Positions 15,009 to 24,621 of a stretch of 64,000 nucleotides of DNA are shown piece by piece. A program made the position numbers and the translations under genes. Every line of letters begins with the position of its first letter. The stretch's first letter is position 1. The notes below the pieces were generated by a model. That model had not been told where the DNA came from. It saw only the letters and a list, made by a program, of their open reading frames with translations, and ran no database searches. The stretch spans positions 4,650,001 through 4,714,000 of the forward strand of contig OW818684.1 of assembly GCA_942493135.1 (NCBI GenBank), written 5' to 3'. Source of the DNA: Planctellipticum sp942493135. Its GTDB lineage: Bacteria; Planctomycetota; Planctomycetia; Planctomycetales; Planctomycetaceae.

Positions 15009-16217
15009 TCAGGGAGCGGCGATCTTCCAGAGGTGACTGTCGCTGCGCGTGTAGATCGCGCCGTTGGCGACCGCAGGCGTACACAGGATCGTTTCGCCCA
15101 GATCCCCCTTGCCGACGACTTCGCCCTTTTCGCCAGCGATGTTGACCACCTGGCCGAGTCCTCGTTCGTTGAAGAGGTACAGGTTATCCCCGGCGGCCAC
15201 GGGCGTCGCACTGAAGGGACCTTCGACGCGGGTCTGCCACTCAATCTCGCCCTTGTCGAGGTTGGCGCAGATCAGCACGCCGGCAGAATTGATCACGAAG
15301 ATTTTATCGCGATAGACCGTCGGGCTGCCGGTGCCGGGCCGCAGTTTTTCGCCGCGCCAGAGCTGTTCGACGCTGGCGCTGTCGACGGGCGGGCGGACCG
15401 CAGTAATGCCGTTGGACGGAATGTAGACTAGACCGTGATGGACCACCGAAGACGGAATCGTGCTGGCGCCGTCGGTGTACTGCCAGACGACTTCGCCGGT
15501 CAGCGGTTTGACGGCAGCCAGCCCGGCGGAGGACTGGAGCAACGCCAGGTCATCAGCTCGCGTCTTGCCCGGCAGCACCACTGGCGACGTCCAGTTGGCT
15601 TTTTTGGGACGGGGGGTCGTCCAGCGCGATTCGCCCGTTTCGACATTCAGCCCGGTCGCCAGCGAATCGCTGTCATTTTCGAACTGCACGACCAGCGTGT
15701 CGCCGACGACGATCGGCGATGACGACATGCCGAGGCTGTTGCTGGCGTTCGGATGATCCCAGGTCAACGCCCGAAACCATTGCAGGTTCCCGTCGAGATC
15801 AAGGCAGATCACGTCGTTGCTGGAGTAGAACGCGAAGATCCGCTTCCCGTCGCTGGCAGGCGTGGGCGTGGCGTTGCTCATCTTCGGATGGCTGCTCGAC
15901 CGGCCAAGCGCCCAGAACTGCCGCTCCCACAGCAGATCGCCCGACTTGTCGTCGAAGCACAACACATGCAGCCGATCCTGCAGGTAGCCGGTGCAGGCGG
16001 TGACGAAGACCTTGTCGCCAACGACGATCGGCGTCGACAGCCCCCGCCCCGGCAGCTCCCGCTTCCAGGCAATGTTTTCGCCGTTCTCCCACGACGTCGG
16101 CGGGGCTTTCCCCTCCGCGATGCCCGTCGTATCGCTGCCGCGGAACTGACGCCAGTCGGCGGCACAGGCGGCCGAGACGGCCAGAGTGAGACTCAAACCG
16201 AAGGCGAGAAATCGCAT
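15009..16217 (-). CDS. secreted PQQ-like beta-propeller protein
   Basis: A 402-residue protein with a signal peptide (MRFLAFGLSLTLAVSAACA) followed by DWRQFRGSDTTGIAEG, the usual opening of planctomycete outer-compartment PQQ-repeat proteins. At least five propeller blades with the repeat feel LDGNLQW, TGESRW, TGEVVWQ and KGEIEWQ are visible, but there are no dehydrogenase metal/PQQ ligands that I can point to. It is therefore probably a binding or scaffold propeller (BamB-like fold) rather than a quinoprotein enzyme. The start is at ATG 16217 after GGAG. It follows the 16350-17498 gene. Confidence 0.8.
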   Translation of the reverse strand: MRFLAFGLSLTLAVSAACAADWRQFRGSDTTGIAEGKAPPTSWENGENIAWKRELPGRGLSTPIVVGDKVFVTACTGYLQDRLHVLCFDDKSGDLLWERQFWALGRSSSHPKMSNATPTPASDGKRIFAFYSSNDVICLDLDGNLQWFRALTWDHPNASNSLGMSSSPIVVGDTLVVQFENDSDSLATGLNVETGESRWTTPRPKKANWTSPVVLPGKTRADDLALLQSSAGLAAVKPLTGEVVWQYTDGASTIPSSVVHHGLVYIPSNGITAVRPPVDSASVEQLWRGEKLRPGTGSPTVYRDKIFVINSAGVLICANLDKGEIEWQTRVEGPFSATPVAAGDNLYLFNERGLGQVVNIAGEKGEVVGKGDLGETILCTPAVANGAIYTRSDSHLWKIAAP

Positions 16218-16244
16218 ATCCGGGGCTCCTGGGAGAGCGGGCAG

Positions 16245-16290
16245 AAATCCGAAATTCGAAGCACGAAATCCGAAACGAGCACCAAACTCA
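16245..16290. repeat. dispersed repeat: CGAAATCCGAAA units
   Basis: Imperfect tandem units of the type GAAATCCGAAATTCGAAGC occur here and again at 36924-36960. Both copies are intergenic. They are probably a small non-coding repeat family of this genome. Confidence 0.5.
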
Positions 16291-16349
16291 AAAACGCAAG
16301 ACAAGACAGGCTGCAAGCGTGTGCCGCTGGTGGCTGGTCCGCCAGTGCC

Positions 16350-17498
16350 TCACTTCGTCACGGCAGAAACCTTGTCTGCTGCCGGCAGGACGGCGGCTCC
16401 CGAGCTGTCGCTGACGCGGAGCTGGAACTTCCAGTCCTGAGCCCAGTCTTCCGTCTGCTCGTTCTGGCAGACTTTCAGCAGGATGACGTTCCGCCCCGGC
16501 TTGAGGTGGACCTGGACCTTGTACTGGTCGAGCCGCGTACCGCGGTGATATTCGTCACGGGCGAACGCGAGTTCGCCGTTGACCCAGAGCTTCCAGGCGT
16601 TTGGCGTGCCAAGCCGCAGCTCGACCGTTTCCGCCTGTGGCGCATTGAACTCGGTGGCGGCGTAGGAAACGGCTCCCTTGAATGGAGAGAGGGCTTTCGC
16701 GAGGTCGACCACGCCGTACTCGTCGGTCGTGGCGTGATCGGTCCAGGCGACGTCTTTGTCTTCCTTGCCGGCGTATTTCGCGTCGAACTTCAGTTCTTTC
16801 TCGGGGGGATAGACCGTATCAAATCCGACAAGCCCGACGTTGTTGAACGGAGCGATCAGCTTCCAGCGGGTCAGAAAGCCAAAGTGCTGCTGCAGATCGA
16901 CATCGACCCCCAGCTCTTTCAGAGGTTTGACGATGGCCTTCACCTGATCGTCGTCCGTCGCACCCTGCAGAGCCTCCTGAAAACCAGCCTTCGCAGCCTC
17001 TTTTTCGTCGGCGGCGAGCTTGGCCTCGGCAGCGGCAATCAGTCGCTGCACAGCGTCGCGGCGGAACGCCGAGCCGGGATCCTTGAGCATGCCGGGGATC
17101 AGGCGGTCTTCCACCGCTGGATCGACTTTCCGCAGCCACTCGTAGGACAGACGGCGGGCCGCGGCGTCCTGTTTCGTGTCGCGGACGAACTTTTCGAGGG
17201 CGGCAGCGGGGAGTTTTCCGCCCTGTTTCAGCTCGCGATCGGCGATGGTTTCAAAGGCGCCGGCCAGCCAGTTCGCAGCCAGCGGATTGGCGCCGGTCAT
17301 CGCCGTGAGAATGGCCGGCAGTTCGGCGGGAGGGGCCTTGGACAATTCCTGGACTGCAGCGACTGCGGCTTTGTGGCCCTTGCCGGCGTGATCGACGGCC
17401 TTGATGGTGGCGATCGCTCCTGCGACGTCGGCCCGGACTCCCGTCGCAGCGCAGGCCAGCACCAGAACGGCGACCAGTCCCTCTCGGAAACGCATCAT
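16350..17498 (-). CDS. secreted HEAT-like protein with C-terminal carbohydrate-binding-like domain
   Basis: A 382-residue protein with a signal peptide (residues ~1-24, ending VRA-DV). The first half is alpha-helical with Ala-rich repeats and short charged helices. The second half is a beta-sandwich with WKLWVNGELAFARDEYHRG and LKPGRNVILLKVCQNE, the signature of domains that follow sialidase/glycosidase-like proteins in planctomycetes (NPCBM or PA14-type jelly roll). AAGGAA precedes ATG 17498. It is first of a three-gene run with the PQQ-propeller protein and crcB. Substrate unknown. Confidence 0.65.
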   Translation of the reverse strand: MMRFREGLVAVLVLACAATGVRADVAGAIATIKAVDHAGKGHKAAVAAVQELSKAPPAELPAILTAMTGANPLAANWLAGAFETIADRELKQGGKLPAAALEKFVRDTKQDAAARRLSYEWLRKVDPAVEDRLIPGMLKDPGSAFRRDAVQRLIAAAEAKLAADEKEAAKAGFQEALQGATDDDQVKAIVKPLKELGVDVDLQQHFGFLTRWKLIAPFNNVGLVGFDTVYPPEKELKFDAKYAGKEDKDVAWTDHATTDEYGVVDLAKALSPFKGAVSYAATEFNAPQAETVELRLGTPNAWKLWVNGELAFARDEYHRGTRLDQYKVQVHLKPGRNVILLKVCQNEQTEDWAQDWKFQLRVSDSSGAAVLPAADKVSAVTK

Positions 17499-17504
17499 CG
17501 ACAA

Positions 17505-17880
17505 TTCCTTCCGGAAGTGCTCGAAATCCCCCGGGCCCGTGCAGCCAGTTCGGCGTAACGTCCCTCCCGTTCACCGGCAGCGTACGCCAGTCCCGGCGGC
17601 CCTGCAAGCGCCTGTCACCGTGAAGAGTCGATGAGGGTGCCGGAACTTCTGGACCAGAACCGTCGACGTCGTTTGCCGGCGGGTCGGCTCCAGAGAGTCG
17701 ACTATAAACTATTGGATCAAAAGAGGTTACGAAGACAGCCGATCGATCCGCGGGATTCAGACGCTTCGCAGGTTCCTCCCCCTGTTGCAGAATCCGGGAG
17801 TTGCGTATAATTTCGACAGCCGAATCTGTGAATTGCGATCCGTGTCGGGTCCGCACGGCCTGTTGAGGAGATAGGAAGCA
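17505..17880. other. intergenic region with a promoter for the Fe-S carrier gene
   Basis: No gene is seen. It separates two divergently transcribed genes. See the promoter at 17783-17811. Confidence 0.4.
17783..17811 (+). promoter_or_regulatory. sigma-70-like promoter
   Basis: A perfect TATAAT (17806-17811) is preceded at 17 bases by TGTTGC (17783-17788), a weak -35. A better TTGCAG lies 2 bases further in, with a short 15-base spacer. It is placed about 70 bases before the Fe-S carrier start codon. Confidence 0.5.
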
Positions 17881-18219
17881 ATGTCTGTCACACTGACTGA
17901 AAAAGCCGCCGGCGAGATCAAGCGCGTCATCGCCGAGCAGAATCTCACCGACGACATGGTGCTGCGGATCGGAGTTGCCAGCGGCGGATGCAGCGGGTTT
18001 TCGTACTCGCTGGGCTTTGACAGCAGCACCGGGATCGACGCCGCCAAGGATCACGTCGCGGAGCAGCACGGGATCAAGGTTGCGGTCGACAAGAAGAGCG
18101 CTCTGTACCTCGACGGGACGACCGTCGATTTCTACGACGGTCTCGAGCGTCGTGGATTTACTTTTAATAACCCGAATGCGGTGAAGTCCTGCGGTTGCGG
18201 CAGCAGTTTCTCCGCCTGA
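17881..18219 (+). CDS. A-type iron-sulfur carrier (IscA/ErpA family)
   Basis: A 112-residue protein, normal family length. The three cluster-ligand cysteines are present: Cys37 in GGCSGF, and Cys104 and Cys106 in the C-terminal SCGCGSSF. The family hands [Fe-S] clusters to apo-proteins. GAGGAGATAGGAAGCA before the ATG is a strong ribosome site. It stands alone, without isc or suf neighbours in the window, so ErpA-like versus IscA-like cannot be decided. A terminator follows at 18250. Confidence 0.9.
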   Translation: MSVTLTEKAAGEIKRVIAEQNLTDDMVLRIGVASGGCSGFSYSLGFDSSTGIDAAKDHVAEQHGIKVAVDKKSALYLDGTTVDFYDGLERRGFTFNNPNAVKSCGCGSSFSA

Positions 18220-18249
18220 TTCTGCGCCGCACGGCAGCAGACGAATTCC

Positions 18250-18281
18250 CGAGCCCGACGGACGTAGTCCGTGCGGGCTCG
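18250..18281 (+). terminator. terminator of the Fe-S carrier gene
   Basis: CGAGCCCG (18250-18257) pairs with CGGGCTCG (18274-18281), with an inner stem ACGGAC/GTCCGT. TTTCG follows. Confidence 0.6.
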
Positions 18282-18293
18282 TTTCGTTGCTAG

Positions 18294-18390
18294 GCAGTCG
18301 AGGGTCGAGAGACAAGAGCCAGAAAACGAGACGCAACCGCCATCTTCGGTCTTGCCACTGACGACGGACCACTGACCACTGACAACTCTC
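18294..18390. repeat. dispersed repeat pair (TCGAGAGACAAGAGCCAGAA and CCACTGACCACTGAC)
   Basis: The first unit resembles 53620-53655. The second (18353-18390) is the inverse of the GTCAGTGGTCAGTG array at 22311-22347. Both are non-coding. Confidence 0.5.
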
Positions 18391-18480
18391 TGCGTTGGCC
18401 GAATCGGGACGAATTGCGGTAGAGTACGGTGGTCGTAACAGACTGGCGTCATTCACAAGAATTTCTGACAGGTGCAAAGC

Positions 18481-19263
18481 ATGAAGTTTGCTGGCCGTAG
18501 CGCTCTGGTGACCGGTTCCTCCCGCGGGATCGGCAAGGCCGTCGCCCTGGAACTCGCCCGTGGCGGGGCCGATGTCGCAATCAACTATCACTCGCAGAAG
18601 GGCGAAGCCGAAGCGGTCGCTGCGGAAGTCGAGAGCCTGGGACGGAAGGCGCTCCTGCTGCAGGGGGACGTTTCGAGCCAGGAGCGGGTCGACGCGATGG
18701 TCGACGAAACGGTCGCCGCCTTCGGCAAGCTCGACATGTTCGTCTCGAACGCAGTCTACAGCGATCGCGAACTGATGATCAAAGCGGATATGAAGGGCTT
18801 TCGCCGGACGATCGACGTAACGATGTGGGGGGCGTTCTACGGCGTGCGGGCGTCGTCGATCCAGATGGTCAAGCAGGGTCACGGCGGCAGCATCGTGGTG
18901 GTCAGCTCCCCGCACGCAACCATCCCCATCCCCACCGCGATGGCCTACAACATGTCGAAGGCGGCGATCGACCACATGGCGCGCACCGCGGCGATCGAGC
19001 TGGCGCCGCACCGCATTCGCGTGAATGTCGTGCACCCCGGCTGGATCGACACGCCGGGCGAGCGGAAGTTCTTCAGCGAAGATCAGATCCAGCAGGGCGG
19101 CGCGGCCCTGCCGTGGGGGCGGCTGGGGACGCCGGAGGAGATCGGCAAGGCGGTGACGTACGTCCTGAGCGACGACGCGGATTATATGACCGGCAGCACG
19201 CTGCTGATCGACGGCGGAGTGAGCCTGCCCTGGTGGTCGAATCGTGGCGAGGGGAAGATGTAG
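18481..19263 (+). CDS. SDR-family oxidoreductase
   Basis: A 260-residue classical short-chain dehydrogenase. It has a TGSSRGIG cofactor loop (11-18), Asp63 after QG for the adenine site, Asn90 in SNAV, Ser142/143, and catalytic Tyr156 and Lys160 in YNMSK. The C-terminal SGSTLLIDGG-type segment (TGSTLLIDGGVS) is complete. It resembles glucose 1-dehydrogenase/3-oxoacyl-ACP reductase members, but the substrate cannot be told. The ATG at 18481 follows AGGTG at good spacing. It is monocistronic, facing a terminator. Confidence 0.85.
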   Translation: MKFAGRSALVTGSSRGIGKAVALELARGGADVAINYHSQKGEAEAVAAEVESLGRKALLLQGDVSSQERVDAMVDETVAAFGKLDMFVSNAVYSDRELMIKADMKGFRRTIDVTMWGAFYGVRASSIQMVKQGHGGSIVVVSSPHATIPIPTAMAYNMSKAAIDHMARTAAIELAPHRIRVNVVHPGWIDTPGERKFFSEDQIQQGGAALPWGRLGTPEEIGKAVTYVLSDDADYMTGSTLLIDGGVSLPWWSNRGEGKM

Positions 19264-19290
19264 GATCGTCCGGAGACTGCGTCGACTAGT

Positions 19291-19330
19291 CAAAAAATAC
19301 CCCCCCGCAGTCCTTCTCGACTGCGGGGGG
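19291..19330 (-). terminator. strong rho-independent terminator
   Basis: CCCCCCGCAGTC (19301-19312) pairs with GACTGCGGGGGG (19319-19330). On the minus strand the hairpin is followed by TATTTTTTG, so it ends the leftward lipoprotein transcript. It also faces the converging SDR gene. Confidence 0.8.
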
Positions 19331-19362
19331 CGTTGACGTTTTCCAGACGTCGACTGTGTCGT

Positions 19363-19860
19363 TCAGCGACCTTTCTTCGCCTTCAGGTCGAAGTCGAAGG
19401 AATTCGATTCGTTGTCTCGGACGGTGACGACGTTCCTTGCCCGGTCAAGCGGCGGGTTTGTCAGTTCGAGCGGCAGAGTTTCGGTTGCGCCGACATCCGT
19501 GGCATTCTTTCCCTCAGGAATCGGCGCACCATCGGGCATTGCGAATTTCGAGAACAAAACGGTGTATGCTCCCGGTTCGACGCCGCTCGTATTCGACCGA
19601 TGCATCAACTCGAACGTGCCATCGGCGAGAGTTGCACCGAAGCCGCCCGTTCCCGTCGTCTGATCGCGCGGCACGAAGCTCACCGAGGCTCCGGCGAGCG
19701 GTTCGCCGTTGAGCAGCACTTTGCCTCTGACGGGCACCAGTTTGGGGACGGGCTCCCCCGATCGACCGCAGCCGCCGACTGCGATGGCAACGGCCAGCGT
19801 CCCCACAGTTCCGAGCAGGCGTGCATAGAACGCACGCAAACTCACTCCATAACTCATCAC
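19363..19860 (-). CDS. lipoprotein with carboxypeptidase-regulatory-like fold
   Basis: A 165-residue protein. The signal peptide ends in a lipobox (AVGGC, about residue 31). The mature part PVRGKVLLNGEPLAGASVSF is the start of the Ig-like CarboxypepD_reg/transthyretin-type domain, and DGTFEL and PGAYTVLFSK follow in the expected order. It lies directly downstream of a DUF1559 gene, the common planctomycete pair. It is surface or outer-membrane associated; function unknown. Confidence 0.8.
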   Translation of the reverse strand: MMSYGVSLRAFYARLLGTVGTLAVAIAVGGCGRSGEPVPKLVPVRGKVLLNGEPLAGASVSFVPRDQTTGTGGFGATLADGTFELMHRSNTSGVEPGAYTVLFSKFAMPDGAPIPEGKNATDVGATETLPLELTNPPLDRARNVVTVRDNESNSFDFDLKAKKGR

Positions 19861-19961
19861 AGAGTCACCCTTCCATCGAGAATTGCAGGCAGAACAGGAC
19901 TTGCCTTGCGTCGCAGGAATTCCAGGCCGGCAGGAAACCGGCCGCCGAACCTGGTGGTCCG

Positions 19962-20954
<993 letters not shown>

Positions 20955-21441
20955 TCGGTACCAGCTCCGTAAAACAAGGGACAGAAACAACATGGGATTT
21001 CTCAGGCTGCCAGCATCCCAACCGGGATCGGAGAGTTTGCTTCGTGATTCCTGCGCGAGGTCTTGGCAGTTCTGCTCAGCAGCGTTGCGGCGGCGGGCCG
21101 CTGGAACGTGGACACGGACTCCAAGGGCGACTGCTCTTGAGGGCTGTCGACGCTGGTTTGCGGGGCAACATTGCGCGCAACTTCAGCGCGGCAGGTGATT
21201 TGGAAGCGGAATCAAGGTAGGTAAGCCAGTTGGATCAGCAGGCGGGAGAGTTCTCAGGCGGGGCGGCGATCGTTTCTGACGCTTCAGCGCGTCGACTTCA
21301 AATCAACTCCATTGCAAATCTGATTCCAGAAAGCGAAGGACTGACGGACGTGATGTGAATTCCGGGGCCGAGGTGAGTACGCGCAGCGTGACGGTCTCTC
21401 GCGTCGGGACAATTGTCACCTGAGGAAGGTGAGGAGCCGCT
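20955..21441. other. intergenic stretch, no gene seen
   Basis: It contains the leader of the DUF1559 gene. Frames on both strands look like chance. Confidence 0.4.
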
Positions 21442-22308
21442 TCAGTCGCCGACGGCCGGGACCGGCACACGGCTCGGGCGGAGCGACCAGAGGCCGACCA
21501 GCGCCAGCAGGGCGAGGTCTGCGAAGAGGAGCGGCGCGAAGAACGGCGCGCCGTAGATGAGCTTTTCCCAGAGGGAGTCCATCGGGCTGGCGGCGAGCGC
21601 GCGGGAGTGGTACCAGCAGCCCAGCACGCCGACGGCGATCTGCGCCAGCATGATCTCGGCACTCAGCCGGAGCCATCCGCGGGACTGGTCGACGAAGATG
21701 ACTGTGGCCAGATTGGCGACGGCGATGGCCGCGGCGACGACGGGGATCCACTCTCGCCACTCAAAGAAACCGTTCTGGGCGTGGTCGGCGAGGCTGAGGA
21801 TGAAGTTGCCGAGGAAGCCTCCCAGCGCCAGCAGCAGCACCCAGCGAGCCCAGTCCTGCGTCCGGGCGTCGAGCATGCGGTTCAGCAGGAGCAGCAGGCC
21901 GACGCCGGTATACGACAGCGGGGCGATGAACGGGGCGGTGTAGACCAGGCTTTCGATAGTGACCTCGTCGAAAAACCGGCTTTCGAGGTGCCACAGCAGC
22001 CCGGCGATGCCGACAAAAACTGCACCACCGCCGGTCACGAGGCCGATCCAGCGCCCAATGCGTGCTCGCTCAGCGCCGGACGTCGACGGACAGACGCCGC
22101 GCTGAAGAACCATGGCGACCAGCAGCGCCACGGGCGCGATCAGCGAAAACCCGACGGGAATCCACTCGGCGGAATCTGCGAAGGCATTCATCGAGTGCGC
22201 GATGTAGACATCGACCGCCAGAAACGCGAGGTTGCTCCAGGCGAACAGCTCCACAGCCGCCAGCGGGGAGGCGAATGAGCGGAACCATTGAAGGAGGGAA
22301 TATGGCAT
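21442..22308 (-). CDS. eight-TM membrane protein downstream of the HAO-like cytochrome
   Basis: A 288-residue protein with about eight hydrophobic helices. There are histidines at helix ends (YIAHSMNAF, LLWHLESR, LADHAQNG, CWYHSRA). Paired His in helices could ligate heme or bind quinone, which would suit a quinone-linked partner of the octaheme cytochrome gene just upstream, but no known family signature is present. The gap to that gene is 236 bases and contains repeats, so cotranscription is uncertain. Confidence 0.6.
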   Translation of the reverse strand: MPYSLLQWFRSFASPLAAVELFAWSNLAFLAVDVYIAHSMNAFADSAEWIPVGFSLIAPVALLVAMVLQRGVCPSTSGAERARIGRWIGLVTGGGAVFVGIAGLLWHLESRFFDEVTIESLVYTAPFIAPLSYTGVGLLLLLNRMLDARTQDWARWVLLLALGGFLGNFILSLADHAQNGFFEWREWIPVVAAAIAVANLATVIFVDQSRGWLRLSAEIMLAQIAVGVLGCWYHSRALAASPMDSLWEKLIYGAPFFAPLLFADLALLALVGLWSLRPSRVPVPAVGD

Positions 22309-22310
22309 TG

Positions 22311-22347
22311 GGTCAGTGGTCAGTGATCAGTGATCAGTGATCAGTGG
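22311..22347. repeat. tandem TCAGTGA repeat
   Basis: GGTCAGTGG is followed by about three tandem TCAGTGA units. An inverted, diverged copy lies at 18353-18390. Confidence 0.6.
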
Positions 22348-22470
22348 CGGAAGACGTGTCGTCGACGTCGGGTGTTCGCTCTATTTTCCCGTGTATTCAA
22401 CAATTGAATTCTTTGCGTCGTCGCGTTCCCCATTGCGTTGTTGCGTGAAACCTTCTCTCTTAAATTCTCT

Positions 22471-22510
22471 CTTCTCTGCGGCCTCTGCTCACTCTGCGTC
22501 TCTGCGAGAG
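22471..22510. repeat. dispersed repeat: CTCTGCG units
   Basis: The stretch is built of CTCTGCGG, CTCTGCTC, ACTCTGCGTC and TCTGCGAG. An inverted copy occurs at 31257-31296. Confidence 0.5.
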
Positions 22511-22544
22511 ATCTTCGTCTTCCCGGATTCCCAGTCAGCGAAGA

Positions 22545-23777
22545 CTACTTGGCTGCCTTCGCGCGGAGCTCTTCGGCGAGGCGTTTCATTTCGGTCAGTT
22601 TGCTGACGAGCTCGTAGAAGCCGTGCCACTGGACGAAATCCGCGCCCCCCATATAGGCCCCGTGCTTGGCGGTCCGGCCGCCGTAGTGCCACATGTCGAA
22701 ATGCACGTACTCGATCGGTTCGTCGAAGGGGGCGGGCGTGAGCAGCTTTTCCGTCCGCAGTTCTTTCATCAGGTCGTCCGCCTGTTTCACCAGGTCGTTG
22801 GTGGAGGCGACGACTTCCTCGGCTTCGGCGTAGAACTTCTCGATGTTGGGCGTGGTGTGGCACTTCAGGCAGGTTTCCTGCATCTGCGTCTTGCCGTGCT
22901 GGTAGCCGGGCCGCTTTTCGCTCACCGGGGCGAACAGGAACATCGATAGCCGCTCGGTGGTGTCGTGCGTGACGTTCATCCCTTCCAGGCCGCTCATGTG
23001 GCAGGTGGCGCAGGTGGGGACCGGCATGTCTTTCGTGGTGAGGTGTTTCGGGTCGGCGTCGAGGTGGAACCGCGGACGCTGGGCGTTGAAGAGGACGCCG
23101 TGTTTGGACTCGTGGTAGATTTCGAGCTGGGAATGATCCGGGCCCATGTGGCACTGGCCGCAGGTTTCCGGGGTGCGGGCCAGTTCGACGGAGGAGGCGT
23201 GCCGGGCGTGGCAGGCGGTGCAATTGCCGATGGAGCCGTCGGCGTTCGGCCTGCCGATCGAATGGCACTGCTGGCAGCCTTTGTGAGTGGCGGCGGGGCC
23301 TTCGAGCTGCGCGAGGGCGTTGGCGGGGCGTTTGACGGCACCGGGGTGGAACGATTCGGAGAAGGCGACCTGTTCGACGGTGAAGTCGTCCGGGCCGGAG
23401 ACTGCGGCCCAAGCGGGGGCTGCGTGGCGGCTCCGTTCGAACTGGCGGTACTCGGTGGCGTGACAGCCTTTGCAGTTCGCGGCGGTGAGATGCTTCGCGA
23501 TGACAAATCCACGGTGTTCGAGGGGCGTCTGGCCGTCGACGGGCCGGTGGCAGTCGAGGCAGTTGACGTTCTTTTCCGCGTGGGCGCTCATCTCAAATTC
23601 GTGCACGACCGCAGAGGTTTCGCGGCGATGGCACTCGGCGCACTTCCCCGAGGCCCGGACGAAGCTGGCGGACGGCTGGCCGAGTTCGCCGGCGGGTCGC
23701 TGGCGATGCAGCAGGAACGCGGCGACGAGCATCGCGGTGGCGATGACGATCAGCGAGAAGAGGCTTTGAAACCGCAT
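22545..23777 (-). CDS. octaheme HAO-like cytochrome c
   Basis: A 410-residue protein. It has an N-terminal signal anchor (residues ~5-23) and exactly eight CxxCH motifs: CAECH, CLDCH, CKGCH, CQQCH, CTACH, CGQCH, CATCH and CLKCH. The C-terminal region FDMWHYGGRTAKHGAYMGG, ADFVQWHGFYEL and a final charged helix match the end of the hydroxylamine oxidoreductase (HAO) octaheme family. Oxidative HAO enzymes have a Tyr cross-linked to a catalytic heme and reductive relatives lack it; I cannot settle which type this is without alignment. The ATG at 23777 was chosen because it opens the signal segment. Confidence 0.75.
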   Translation of the reverse strand: MRFQSLFSLIVIATAMLVAAFLLHRQRPAGELGQPSASFVRASGKCAECHRRETSAVVHEFEMSAHAEKNVNCLDCHRPVDGQTPLEHRGFVIAKHLTAANCKGCHATEYRQFERSRHAAPAWAAVSGPDDFTVEQVAFSESFHPGAVKRPANALAQLEGPAATHKGCQQCHSIGRPNADGSIGNCTACHARHASSVELARTPETCGQCHMGPDHSQLEIYHESKHGVLFNAQRPRFHLDADPKHLTTKDMPVPTCATCHMSGLEGMNVTHDTTERLSMFLFAPVSEKRPGYQHGKTQMQETCLKCHTTPNIEKFYAEAEEVVASTNDLVKQADDLMKELRTEKLLTPAPFDEPIEYVHFDMWHYGGRTAKHGAYMGGADFVQWHGFYELVSKLTEMKRLAEELRAKAAK

Positions 23778-23925
23778 GGGGTCGATCTCGGAGGTGCGAT
23801 CAGAAGCTGGTGCATAGCAGATACTGCGTTTGCGCGATTTGAGCAACCTCTGTTGACGGGACATTGCTGAAAGCGTTGTTATTCGTAGGGGCCTCAAGCA
23901 GCGTCACCTCGAATGGATTTCCCTC

Positions 23926-24621
23926 ATGCTGCGCATCCACCGACACATTCGCCGCGGGGCGGTGATGTTGCTTCTCGCGGCCGGAGCAGTTGTCGGTGGT
24001 GCGTCGCCGGCTGAAGCTGGCATGCCCTCGGTGAGCCTGATCCTCACGGAACTGGGGAAGCGGCGGGCGGAGGAGCTGTCATTCTTCCTGGTCGTGTTCC
24101 TGCTGAGCGCGTGGGGAGTGCAGGGGCTGTGGAACTTTCTCCGGCAGGATTTTCCCCGGTTGCCCCGGCTGTCGTATCGCGGAGCGGTGGCGGCAGTGCT
24201 GCTCTGGGGCCTGGCGTTGGTGGTCGTACTGACGATGATCTCCGGCGCGCGGGAGCTGATGACGACGGCGGCCTGGGAGCCAAACGGGATCACGCACCAG
24301 CTCAAGTCGGCGGGAGACGACGCTGCGGAGTCGCCCGATCGGCGTCGGCGGATGGAACACCTGGAACGGCTGTGGCAGGACCTGCGGTTGTACGTGGCGA
24401 CGCACGACGGGACGTGGCCGGACGATCTGTCGGCGTCGGGACCGCTGGCGCAGCACCCGCTGGCCCCGGCGTTCTCGTACATCTATCGGCCGCCTGCGGC
24501 GGACGAGAAGCACGCCGTGCCGATCGTGTTTGAGCCAGAGCTGGCGGCGGACGGGCGGTTCGTGCTGTGGTCGGACGGGCGGATCGAGGAGGAGCGGCAC
24601 GGGGGAGGGGTGCAGGAATGA
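23926..24621 (+). CDS. membrane protein of unknown function, coupled to a DUF1559-type gene
   Basis: A 231-residue protein with a signal peptide or first TM (residues 10-31), two further TM segments (about 50-72 and 88-106), and a soluble C-terminal domain. That domain contains LERLWQDLRLYVATHDGTWPDDL and FVLWSDGRIEEE. The pattern YxxxxGxWP-DL and the final VLWSDGR resemble the soluble part of pseudopilin G-like proteins. The last codon overlaps the next gene (ATGA), so the two are translationally coupled. Function unknown. Confidence 0.65.
   Translation: MLRIHRHIRRGAVMLLLAAGAVVGGASPAEAGMPSVSLILTELGKRRAEELSFFLVVFLLSAWGVQGLWNFLRQDFPRLPRLSYRGAVAAVLLWGLALVVVLTMISGARELMTTAAWEPNGITHQLKSAGDDAAESPDRRRRMEHLERLWQDLRLYVATHDGTWPDDLSASGPLAQHPLAPAFSYIYRPPAADEKHAVPIVFEPELAADGRFVLWSDGRIEEERHGGGVQE

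Noticed and set aside
15753..17558. 601-residue plus-strand open frame
   Set aside because: Antisense to the PQQ-propeller and the secreted HEAT-like protein genes; no domain and no ribosome site.
17251..19293. 680-residue minus-strand open frame
   Set aside because: It crosses the Fe-S carrier and SDR genes on the other strand and has the Arg/Asp/His-rich composition of an antisense shadow.
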